A stretch of DNA of 64,000 nt from Micractinium sp. NFX-FRZ (Eukaryota; Chlorophyta; Trebouxiophyceae; Chlorellales; Chlorellaceae), in the NCBI GenBank assembly GCA_029339195.1, contig JAPTJF010000270.1, positions 21,002-85,001 of the forward strand, in the 5' to 3' direction. Position 1 is the first letter of the stretch. Each line of letters starts with the position of its first letter. The translations under genes were made by a program, and so were the position numbers. This document shows positions 54,552 through 64,000 of the stretch, one piece after another. Below the pieces are notes generated by a model. That model had not been told where the DNA came from, did no database searches, and saw nothing but the letters and a program-made list of their open reading frames with translations.

Positions 54552-57500
54552 ATGGCGGATAGGTGGGATGAGGGCGTCTATGGTGACGAGGAAGAGGCGG
54601 ACGAGGTGAGTGCGCTGGGTCCCACCCTGGGCGTCCGAGCGGGCGGCGGGCGGTCCGCCGGGTGGCAGTGTGGGCGCCTTTGGGTGAGGGCGTGCCCCGG
54701 GGAGCTGCACCTTGTGAAGAGCGTGCGTGCACGTGTGTTCATGCTGTTTGTGCACAAAACATCAAATGTGCATGTGTGGTTGTGTCTGGCCAGTTGCCGG
54801 TTAGCGCAAGCACTGCAGCAGTCGGGCGGCACATTGTTGTCCTTACTCGCAATCCGTCTCACTCGCTGCCCTCTCTTTTCCACTTGCATCCGCCCACCCC
54901 ATGGATCATGTGTCAGCAGGAGTGTGTGCCACCCCACTGATCTCTTCCCAACAGCTCTGGGATCTCCCCTGGCCACCTGCAGGACGTTGTGCCCACCCAG
55001 CAGCAGCTGGTGGTCCTCATAGACGCCTCCTCATCTTTCTCCCCTCCCCCCCTCTCCTCCTGCCTTCTGTGCCTGCCTACCCGCAGGACCTTGTGAATAC
55101 CCAGGAGCAGCTGGTCTTCCTCATAGACGCCTCATCTTCCATGCTGGAGCCGGCAGACGTGCGCAAGCGGCGGCGGCGGGTGCGGGGCGGCGCCGCCGCC
55201 GCCGCCGATGGAGCGGCGGGGGGCAAGCAGGACCCGGGCGGTGATGGGGGGCAGGGCGAGGAGGAGGAGGAGGTGAGGCGGGTGCGGGGCGGGAGGATGG
55301 GTACATTAGGGCAGGGAGGCGCAAGGTGTTGCATGCCTGCTTGCTGGGGGGCAGGCGCGGCACAGCCGCCGCGTTTGAATAACCGCACATCTCCCTCCCA
55401 ACTCCCTTCCCCCGGACTGTTGCACAACAGTTTGAAAGCCTGGCCTGTCTGATGACGGCTTGGTTCCCTCATTCCTGCCTTCCCTTGACCTTTCTTGTTG
55501 TGCCTGCAGGTGGCTGGTGTCAGTGACGAGTGTGCCCGACCTGCCTGGTGCCTGCACAACTTCCAGCCTCGCTGATGGCCTCTCTTTGCCCCAAGTCCCC
55601 AGTGCCCACAGGCTACAAAAATACAGTTTTGAGGGCCTGCCCGCCTGGGCGTTCTTTGCGGCCCCTGTTCAGCTTGCCCTGTGCCCCTTCTTTCCCATTT
55701 GCCTATGGCTAGCAGGTGGTGGACGAGGAGTTTGAGGGGCTGACCTGGCTGGGTGCTGCGGTGCGCGTGGCGGCGGCGGTGATGCGGCAGAAGGTGGTGG
55801 GGGCGCGCGGCGACAAGGTGGCGGTGGTGCTCTACCAAACGGTGGGTGGAACCGCCGGCAACCTTTAAGCGAATTATCCGTAGTTTACAGTTGGCGTGCA
55901 TGCACCGCACAGGCAGTGTGGGTTGCGTATTGGGGTGTGGGGGGGGGAAGGTTTGGATGTTTCGATTGCTGTGGCGGGGATGAATTGGGGCGAGGTGGCG
56001 TGTGGCCATTTGTTTAGGGGCCACCAGAGTAGGGATGTGCCCGAGGGGTGCTCCTGCCACCTGCCCACCACCCGGCCCCACCTTGCCTGCCCATGTACCC
56101 ACCCGCCCCGACCTCGCCCCGCCCCACCCTCTGCCCTGCCTGCCCTTGCAGCGCGAGGCGTCGGCGGGGGAGTCTGGCAGCTTCCCCAACACCTGGCAGC
56201 TGCACGAGCTGGAGCCGCCCAGCGCCGAGTCCATCTCCCGCCTGGACGCCTTTGACAGTGAGCAGAAATGCAACCTAGTTGTTACTCTGAGTGGGCGGTT
56301 AAGAGTGGCGCCCTTCTGAAGGCGGAGCAGTCTCACCTTCCACCCCCACCAAACCCCCACCAAACTCCAGCCCACCCCCAACCCCACCCCCAACCCACGC
56401 AACTTTCTGGCATTGTCTCCCTCCTGCAGCGGAGAGCTTTGAGCGCAAGATAGGCACCGCCCCGCCGGACGTGGAGAAGGCACACGGCCTCAAGTCCGCC
56501 CTCTGGGTGGCCAAGGTGCTGTTTGACCACGCTAGCAAAAACAAGGTGTGCGGTGCTGCGCTGTGCTGCGCTGCGCTGCGCTGGGATGTGCTGCGCTGTG
56601 CTGTACTGTGCAATGCAGTGCTGCGTTGTGTTGTCTTGTGTTGCGCAACGCAATGCAATGCAATGCAACGCAGTGTTGTGCTGTGCAATGCAGTGCTGTG
56701 TTGTGTCGTGTTGCGCAACGCAACGCAATGCAATGCAATGCAACGCAACACAGTGCTGTGCTGTGTTGCAACGCAGTGCTGTGCTGTGCTACGTTCTGCA
56801 GTGCTGTGCCGGGGTGGCCGGTATGGTGGCTCATCAACAAGCTGAAGTGCCCGAACAGGGGCAGCGGGCGCTTCAATGTGGGGCTTGCAGCGGCTTGCTG
56901 GGCCCACCCAGCTGCGTGCCAGTGTGGCCCGCCCAGCCGCCTGCCCACCTGCATCCTCCCCACTGCAGGCCTCAACGACACGCCCCCCCTGTGTCCTGCC
57001 TCCCCCCAATCTGGTGGCGGCCACCTGCTGCTCACCCCACATCCCCACACCGTCGACATCATGCCTCACCCTGCCCACACCCCCTGTTCTCTGCCGCAGG
57101 CACCCGCCGACCGCCGCATCCTGCTCTTCACACGGGACCCAGAGCCGTTCAAGCGCTACACACGGGGCATCGACCCCTCCCCAGACTGGTGAGGGACCGC
57201 CTGCCTTGGGAAGCTGATGCTATGGTGTCAGTTGGAGGGCTTGGGACTTGAACCCCTGCAAGCGCGGCACACAGGCAGGCAGGCGGGCGAGAAGGCATCA
57301 ACCCGGAACCAGCTGCTGAGCGTGAAATCTGTGTGCGAGTGTGTGGCGCTCCGCAACCCGCCACGCCCCCCTCTCGCCCTCCCCCTGCCCGCGCCCCCTG
57401 ACCCGCCTTCCCTGCGGTTTGCAAGAAGCCACGCACCGTGTAACAGACACCCTGCCTTGCACCGCCGCAGGAGGAAGGTGCAGCACAACCTGAAGAACCT

Positions 57501-60500
57501 GCGTGAGGGGCGGGCAGCGCTGGAGCTGTACCCCATGCTGGGGCCGGCCGACCCGCCGTTCAACCTGCTGCCCTTCTGGCGTGCGGTGAGCCTGCCTGCC
57601 CAGCTGCTGGCATGCCTTGCTGCCGTTGTGGTGCGCAGATCGAGGGGTTGCGGCTGCCGGTGGGCAGGTGGGGGTTGCCGCTGGCGGAAGCAACGTGGGC
57701 AGCAGCGTCCAGAGGAGGCAGCATGCCTGCGCTCTGGCAGCCCTCCTCTGCTGCCGCTCACCCTCCCGCGCAGGCAAATTCCTTCCTGCAGCGCTGCCCC
57801 TTGGCCTTTGTTCATGTTAGTGCGGGTTCCTCTGACACCCTGCCATGCCCTGCACTGAGCCCCTCCCCCCTCCCAGGTTCTGTGTGAGCTCAAGGGGGAG
57901 GAGTGGGAGGCGATGGACGAGCGGGAGCAGCTGGGGCACATCGGGGTGAGGGTTCACCCGTTGTTTTGTCGGCGTGGTTTGCGAGTGATGGTTGGGTGGG
58001 TTTGGGGGTCTAGGCAGGTGAGCACGGTTTGGGCGAGGGGCGGGGAGGCTAGTGCCTCTCAGCCGCTTGATGTGCCCACCCGTGTCCGCTCCCTGTGCCC
58101 ACCTCACCCACACAGTTTCGCCCTCCCCAGCGCTGCGCAACAGGGTGTGCTCTGTGCGCTCCAGCATGCACCGCAGCGTGCACCTCCCTCACCGCTGATT
58201 GCACGCTGATACCGCCACCCTGGCTCGCCGCAGGACCTGCTGCGGTTTGTGCGCAGCAAGGCGCACCGCAAGCGCGCGCTGACCAGCATCCAGTTCATGC
58301 TGGGCGGGGAGGTGGAGGTGGCGGTCAAGCTGTACCAGCTGCTGCAGCCGCAGAAGATACCGGCGGTGAGGTTGCCTGCCGATAGGGTGTCGTGTGTGGG
58401 CTGGACGGGTGTGTTTCCCATGAATGGTTGAGGCTTGGCAACGGCGGGTCTGAAACGTGCATCCAGCGCTGCAGCTGTACCAGCTGGTGCAGCCGCAGAA
58501 GATCCCGGCGGTAGGCGTCTTGTTCTTCAGGGTGTGTGGGTGTTCTGTCATTGGGTGAGGTTTGTGATGAAGTGGGCGCTGAGAGGTGCATCCAGCGCTG
58601 CAGCCGCTGTGGCGTGTGTATGTGTGGTGGGTGGCAGGCGTGATAGACAGCCAGGTGGGTGCGGCAGGGCAAGCGGGGTGGGTGGTGGGACGCAGCGGTG
58701 TGGGGTGCACATCCTGCACCGCTGCATCGCTGACTGGCTGCAGGCAGAACCACTCCCTCCTTGTCTTCTACACTTGCCCTGCCGCACCTAGTGGCTGCTG
58801 CACGCCCTCCTCTGCCTGCCGCGGAGGCCTCCCGCCCATCTTCCAGCCGTGCCCAGCACCGTCGCTTATCTCTTGCCCCTCGCCCCGGAACGTGCCTGCC
58901 GACACCACCCTCCTCCTGCAGGTGCGTCGGGTGCACGGCGTGAACGGGGCGGAGGTGAAGGCGCAGACCAAGATGATCAACGATTACACGGGTACATGGG
59001 TGGTGTGGGTGGGTGGATGGTGGTGTCAATGGGTTGTTTTGGGGACCGGGCCTGGGCGTTTGCCAGCGGGACGGTGGGTGACCAAGATGATCAACACGAC
59101 TACACGGGTGGGGCGGTGGGGGGGGTGCGGGTGGCTTGCGCTTCCCTTGACAGCATGCTCATCCTGCGTTGCGCGTGACGGCATGGACCCGTCCAACATG
59201 CACCTCTTTGTACCCACACCAATACAGGTCGAACGATCACCCTGCCCATCTCTTTCTCTCTTGTGCGCGCACGCAGGCGGTGACGTGGACACCGGCGACC
59301 TGCGCCTCTTCTACCCCAAGAAACCCTGCGGCCTGCCCAAGGTTGGTGGGGCCAGTCCCCGGGGGCCTGCTGGGGGGCGCACACAGAGATCGGGGCGCGG
59401 GTGGGTCACAGTGGTGCAGGGGAGGGAGGCGCTGGGGGCCTAGCTGGCACAGCACGGCGCTGTGTGTCTCATTTTATCACTTGTTTGTGTGTCCGTGTCC
59501 GTGCCCGCGCCAACCCTGCAGACCTACGTCACAAAAGCGGAGCTGGACGAGATCAAGGGGCAGGGCGCCCCGGGGCTGCAGCTGCTGGGCTTCAAGCCCC
59601 TCAGGTGGGTGCACGGCTGGCAGGGGGGCGGGGGGCCATCTGAACAGTGTTGCAGTGCAAAGGCAGGCAAGTGGTGCAAGCGGAGAGGGCAACAGGGTGT
59701 GCAACAGGCTTACATGCCGGCGGCACCGTATGGCGGTGTTGACAGGTCCCCGCCCGCTCCCCACCGTGCCCTTGGCACTCAACCCTGGTCACCCAATGCC
59801 CAACAGCTTCCCCGCAGCTGCAGCTCCTTGGTGAGGGTGGTACCACCACGTCAGCGTCAGCTGCTTCGACGTTCTTGACCCCACCCCCTGCCAGCTTCCC
59901 CGCAGCTGCCTGAAGGAGTACCACCAGACCCGCAACAGCTCCTTTGTGTACCCAGGTGAGGCAGGGAGGGGGGCGGGGCGGGGGCAGGCAGGTGCAGATG
60001 GTGTGGTAAAAGGGATAAGGAGGGGCGTGCGGGCCTGCAGGGCGGTGTGGGTGGTGAGGGCGGGCGGTGGGGGACGACACAGGGCGGGCTGGTGTGGATT
60101 GTGAGGGCGGGGCTGGGCAAGCAGGGGGTGGTGAGTGGGTTGGTTTGGGCGGTTGCGGATGGTGAGAAGCGCCCTGCTCCCTCCAGCGCCGGCGCTCCCC
60201 CTGCACCCCCCCTACCATTGCACCAAGCCCACCCTCATCTCGCTGGGCCGCGTGCAAACAGCACGATGCAGCCGGGCAGCGCCTCTTATGGCAGCAATGC
60301 CTGCCCCTACCTTGCATACCTTCCTGCCAACACACATTGCCCCCACCTCCTGCAGATGACAAGAAGCAGCCGGGCAGCGCCGCAGCCTTCATTGCGCTGC
60401 ATGCTGCCATGCTGCAGGTGGGGAGGGGTGGGGTGAGCTGGGCTGGGGGCTGGGGGGCCTGGCTGGGCTTGGGGTGCGGTAGCAAGGGCTTTGCCCGGGG

Positions 60501-63121
60501 AAGGGAGATGCTGTGCCTGCCCTTGGCTGCGCACACTGCCGTCATCTGCCGCCTGGGCCAGCTGGCTTTGGTGGTCTTGCTGCTGCCTGCTGCCTGCAGC
60601 CCCTCCTCAACTCTTACCCCCGCAGCCTGCGCTCTGCTGGTCCCCTCCCCTTCAATCCCTGCCCCTCCACGGCCGTGCCGCATCTGCCCATCTCCCTGTG
60701 CTGCCGCTTCTCCCGCCCCACCCACCTGCTGCTGCAGAGCGGCCGCATGGCGATCTGCCGGCTGGCCGCCAACCGCGTGCGCACCCCCCGCCTGGTGGCG
60801 CTGCTGGCGCAAGAGGAGAGCCAGTACGAGGATGGCAGCCAGGTGGGGAGCACTGGTGCACAGCAACAAGTGACAAGTTGGGTTGAAATTGGCCAACAGA
60901 GGTGGAGGTGGGCATGCAGCAGGCGCACTGCGGGTGATGGCGCTGCCTGCCCAGGGGGAGAGGACGTACGGGGGCAAGCAGCTTGGTGGGTGGTTCAAGC
61001 GGAATCGTCCCGAGTTCCCTGGTGGCCAGGGGGGTGGGTGTGCGCGGCCTTCTGTGTGCCACTCTGCACACCCCTTCCAAGTCTCTTTCAACCCCTTGCA
61101 GTTCCTGTGTGCACACATACACTGGACGCAAGCGCCCCAAATGCGGGTCTACCTGCCCACAGCGTCTCCACTGCAGTGGTGCCACCGTTTCTTCAGTTCC
61201 CTGCCATGGCGCCGACGCCTTCTTGAGCCCCCTTCTTTTGAATTGAGTTCCCCCCCCTGCAGCTGGACCCCCCGGGCATGAACGTGATCTACCTGCCATA
61301 TTCTGACGACATCCGGCGCCCCGAGGAGGAGCCCAACTTCACGGGCACAGATGTGAGCGCCAGCGTGGCGCCAGGGCGAGTCAATGTGCGGCGCCCCAAG
61401 TTGCACCGTTGGCGGCACTGTGTGCAGTGATGGCGTCTGGGCATTGCCGTACCACCACGCGCACGCCGTGCCCATGCCGCCCTGCCCTGCCTTGCGCGCC
61501 GCATGGTTAGGAACCCGTGTGAAGTCGAGCCTCCCACTGTGCTGCATTGCTTGGCCCCTGCACCGCCCTCAAGAGGCGGTGGCGGTGGCTTGGTTGGTAG
61601 CACCGTTCCTGCTTCTGCTGCATGTTGACCTTCTGCTGCCCCTTTCATCCGCCCCTGCAGCGCCCCCAGCCGTCTGAGGAGGCGGTGGCGGCGGCGGAGG
61701 AGGTGATCGCCAGCCTGCGCCTGCCCGGCTTCTACGCTGGAGGGGTGCGCAACCCGGCGCTGCAGCGGCACTACGAGGTGCGGGGGCAGGGGGGCAGGTG
61801 CGCTGTGGGTGGCTGGAGCAAGGAATCTTCCTGCAGGCTCCCTGCTGACAGCCGCTGCATGCGCCCCCTCTTCTGGACACCGCCCTCCCTGCCCAGGTTG
61901 GGTCGGCCAAGCGCCTTCGCCTCACACCCCGCATCCCCATGCAGCCCGGCCCCACATGGCCCTGTCCTCTTCATGCTGCCACGCTGCCACCTCCCTCTCC
62001 CCACCCTCACTGCCGCCACTTCCGCACCCACTCACCCCGGCTTGCCTCCCGCCTCACCCCTTGCCGATAGGGGGCAAGGCCCAAACCCCTAGACCTTAAA
62101 CCCACCCTCCCGCCTCACCCCTTTCCAGGTGTTGGAGTCGAAGGCTCTCAACGAGGAGCCGCCCCCGGTTGAGGAGGCGGTGGCTGGGGACGAGACGCAG
62201 CCGGCGTATGAGGAGTCGGCAGAGGCGGATCCGGAGGGGGCGCCAGAGGGGCGCACGCTCGGGGACATCATCAGGGCATTCCGGGTGGGTGGGGCGGGGC
62301 GGGAAGGGGGGTTGATGGATGGTTATGTTGAGGGGTGTGTGTGGCCAGGCATCCTGGGTTCTATTCTGCTGCACTGGGCTGAGGTGGTGGCAGCGGCGTG
62401 CCTGCCTGCCGGCTGCCCGCCCCGCCTGCCCTTGCCCCATCTGCCCTGCTTCAGGATGCCGGGGCAGTAATGAAGGCGTGTCTTTACGTCCCGCAACCTG
62501 CCTACCCATTGCTGCCTCGCCTGACCGCTGCTGCTGCGCCCCACCCGCCGTGCCCTGCCCTGGCCTGCTGTGCCACAGCAAGGGTGTAGGGTTGGCTTTG
62601 GGAGCGGACATGCCTAACCCGAACTGGCCCTTTCCTGAAACCCCAACCATGGCCTGCTCTGGCGCAGGACGCGGTGGGCCTCAGCGAGGACGAGCACAAG
62701 AAGCCGGCTGCCAAGCGCAAGACAGCGGAGCCTGCAGACACAGAGGCGGTGGCGGCGCTGGGGGTGGAGGTGAGCTTGCAGCGAGGGGGGCAGGAGGGGA
62801 TGGCGGATGCCAGAGGCAGGTTTGGCATATGCACCGGTGGTGGCAGCGGCTGGGGGCTGAGGTGACTACCAAGAGAGGTGGCAGCGTGCTGGGGACCACA
62901 TCCAAGCCTAGCTGCTATCCCCTGATGAGGGTCTTGAGCCAGCCTCGTCACTCAGCCTGCCCGCGTCCCCTGCACCGCAGGCCAAGGCGGCGCAGGGGGC
63001 GGCAGCTCTGAAGGGCCTGAAGGTGGACGACCTGAAGGCCTGGCTGCGGGCGCACGGCGCTGCGGTGGGGGGCAAGAAGGATGAGCTCATTGCACGCGTG
63101 ATGAACAAGCTGGGGCTCTGA
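54552..63121 (+). CDS. KU70: Ku70, DNA end-binding subunit with C-terminal SAP domain
   Basis: About 20 exons; clear ones include 54552-54605, 55087-55272, 55715-55841, 56151-56259, 56430-56545, 57100-57188, 57471-57584, 57877-57943, 58234-58365, 58921-58990 and 59277-59341, and the last ends at 63121. The N-terminal vWA-like domain has TQEQLVFLIDASSSML and VGARGDKVAVVLYQT. An Arg/Glu/Gly-rich insertion (about 55160-55270) interrupts it. The Ku core follows: HRKRALTSIQFMLGGEVEVA, GLQLLGFKPL, CLKEYHQTRNSSFVYP, SAAAFIALHAAMLQSGRMAI, NRVRTPRLVALLAQEE and DPPGMNVIYLPYSDDIRRPE. The end is a SAP domain (LKGLKVDDLKAWLRAHGAAV, then KKDELIARVMNKLGL), the normal Ku70 order. Ku70 pairs with Ku80 to bind DNA ends in non-homologous end joining and at telomeres. 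The gene has four junction duplications and one telomere-type insert. Confidence 0.93.
54983..55140 (+). repeat. Second copy of the start of Ku70 exon 2 (104-bp offset)
   Basis: Bases 55087-55140 encode DLVNTQEQLVFLIDASSS at the start of exon 2. A copy at 54983-55036 also follows an AG acceptor (CACCTGCAG) and reads DVVPTQQQLVVLIDASSS in the same frame. Its frame runs on without a donor that I can see before the real acceptor. Confidence 0.92.
56546..56810 (+). repeat. Intronic pentanucleotide satellite with inverted repeats
   Basis: The Ku70 intron after exon 5 begins with about 265 bp built from TGCTG, TGCAA and GCAAC units. Two larger units share the phrase TTGCGCAACGCAATGCAATG preceded by GTTGTG steps, so each can fold back on itself around TTGCGCAA. 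Confidence 0.85.
58328..58604 (+). repeat. Copy of a Ku70 exon end plus donor (145 bp) and a nested intron repeat (129 bp)
   Basis: Bases 58328-58371 (exon end QLLQPQKIPA with GTGAGG donor) recur at 58473-58515 in the intron with three or four changes, the donor now reading GTAGGC. A second pair, CGTGCATCCAGCGCTGCAGC at 58456-58475 and a near copy at 58585-58604, shows that intron sequence was duplicated too. GCCGATAGGG (58378-58387) lies between the copies. Confidence 0.9.
58966..59108 (+). repeat. Copy of a Ku70 exon end (114-bp offset)
   Basis: Bases 58966-58992 (TKMINDYTG at the exon end) recur at 59080-59108 in the following intron with a 2-bp insertion (ATCAACACGACTACACGGG). The copy would be out of frame. 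Confidence 0.9.
59804..59909 (+). repeat. Copy of a Ku70 acceptor site (88-bp offset)
   Basis: CAGCTTCCCCGCAGCTGC occurs at 59804-59821 and 59892-59909. The second is the acceptor for the CLKEYHQTRNSS exon. The first is an equally good acceptor 88 bp upstream, followed by loosely similar sequence (GTACCACCA in both). Confidence 0.85.
62045..62123 (+). repeat. Telomere-type insert flanked by an 18-bp duplication next to an acceptor
   Basis: CCTCCCGCCTCACCCCTT occurs at 62045-62062 and 62106-62123, the second running into the acceptor TTCCAG of the VLESKALNEE exon of Ku70. The 43 bp between begin GCCGATAGGGGGC and contain degenerate CCCTAAA units (CAAACCCCTAGACCTTAAAC). Confidence 0.88.
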
Positions 63122-64000
63122 GTGTCAATTATATTTGAAGAGGTGTGCTTACCTCCACCTGTTCATCCGCACATTGTAAATTTCATGCGCGCCAGATGCT
63201 GCGAGGTGACCGTGCCAGACACTGGGTGCTTTGGGGCGCAGGTGGATGTCAGCGGGTTGCGAGGCACCGCGATCTCAAATCGCCAGAACGTCCAACAGCA
63301 TACACATTGAGCTGCATCAACACGGCTTGCCCCGGCAACAGCCTTGGCAGGATTGGCAGTGTGGTCCGCTGCTCGTCTTTGGCGGAGGGTTTTGCAATCC
63401 AGTGGTGACATGTGCAAATCGCACGAGCTCGCAAGGAAACGAAGCCAGCTTCACTAAGACCAGAGCACTGGCGACATGCCCCATTGCCAGCATCCATCAG
63501 ACCGCAGGGTGTCCGCCCCATTGCCCCATCGCTGGCCCCCCATCACCCCATCGTGATGGGAGCCGGTAAACAGCACCCCATCGTGCCCTCCCCATCGTCC
63601 TGGTCTTGCCACTGGCATCGCCAAGTCTGAGTCGCGACGCAGCGCCATCTGCTGTTCACAGATGGCATCCTTGGATATGAGAGATTGTTACTGTGCTCGC
63701 CGAGCGGGCGCAGAGCCCGGGCTGCCACGCTCTGCCTTCGACCGGCTCGCCACTCTATCACACGCTGCTTGGGACATCCTAGGCGTGTCAAGAACGTCTC
63801 AATGAGCTCAACGAGCTGAAACAAAGCTGAAACCAGCGACTTCGGGGCCGCCACGTTGGCGCCAGCCGGGACAGCTGTTTTTTTTTTCCGCCACGCGGGA
63901 GGTTGCTACTGCTGTTTGCAAATTGGATGGCCGGTTGGGGATGAGCACAATCGGACAATTGTTTGTCGGAAAACTCGAAACCATCCCCACCATTCCCGCA
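63122..64000. other. Right-end spacer after Ku70
   Basis: Lower-GC sequence following Ku70. Phrases built on CCCCATCG and CCCCATTG recur at about 63479-63600. A minus-strand open frame at 63543-63854 has no known motif. No gene can be supported. Confidence 0.5.
63175..63179 (+). terminator. Possible poly(A) signal TGTAA for Ku70
   Basis: TGTAA 54 bp after the Ku70 stop codon in AT-richer sequence, the usual chlorophyte polyadenylation signal and spacing. Confidence 0.6.

Noticed and set aside
63543..63854. Minus-strand open frame starting MAAPKSLVSALFQ
   Set aside because: No known motif and it runs through a CCCCATCG-type repeat; cannot be supported as a gene.

Overview
The window is nuclear DNA of a unicellular green alga, most likely a trebouxiophyte of the Chlorella/Micractinium type. 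This rests on very high GC, genes cut into many short exons by GT-AG introns of roughly 100-500 bp, TTTAGGG-type telomere-like repeats, a plastid cpSRP43, squalene epoxidase, and an EGF-exostosin GT47 protein with a multi-exon structure. There is no sign of operons or bacterial signals. All gene models were built by eye from exon fragments joined at GT/AG borders, so small exon errors are likely; no database search was possible.

Layout, left to right: an unidentified gene entering from the left (+, to 2376); a DUF579/GXM-like polysaccharide methyltransferase-family protein (-, 2966-4945); a spacer that carries a decayed, intron-containing copy of the 3' half of that gene (6231-6722); an EGF-exostosin GT47 glycosyltransferase (+, 6826-17166); a PQBP1-like WW protein (-, 17551-21125); a DUF1764 protein (+, 21471-22349); arginyl-tRNA synthetase (-, 23098-30888); squalene epoxidase (-, 32351-38283); cpSRP43 (-, 38897-42967); a small putative plastid protein (+, 43314-44167); a GT61 glycosyltransferase (-, 45277-50326); a Pro/Gln-rich low-complexity protein (-, 51659-54283); and Ku70 with a C-terminal SAP domain (+, 54552-63121).

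The genes are mostly unrelated housekeeping functions. DUF579, GT47 and GT61 are, however, three families that act together on xylan-type glycans in land plants, and here lie within about 48 kb, the first two head to head.

The most striking signal is not a gene. Splice junctions in five genes (GT47, ArgRS, squalene epoxidase, cpSRP43, Ku70) are flanked by partial tandem copies of themselves, usually about 90-150 bp away, always with the decayed copy inside the intron. At three or four junctions the sequence between the two copies is short and made of telomere-type repeats, and a 10-mer (GCCGATAGGG or its complement) recurs five times, always in introns. This looks like break repair, sometimes with telomere-repeat capture, repeatedly remodelling intron ends.
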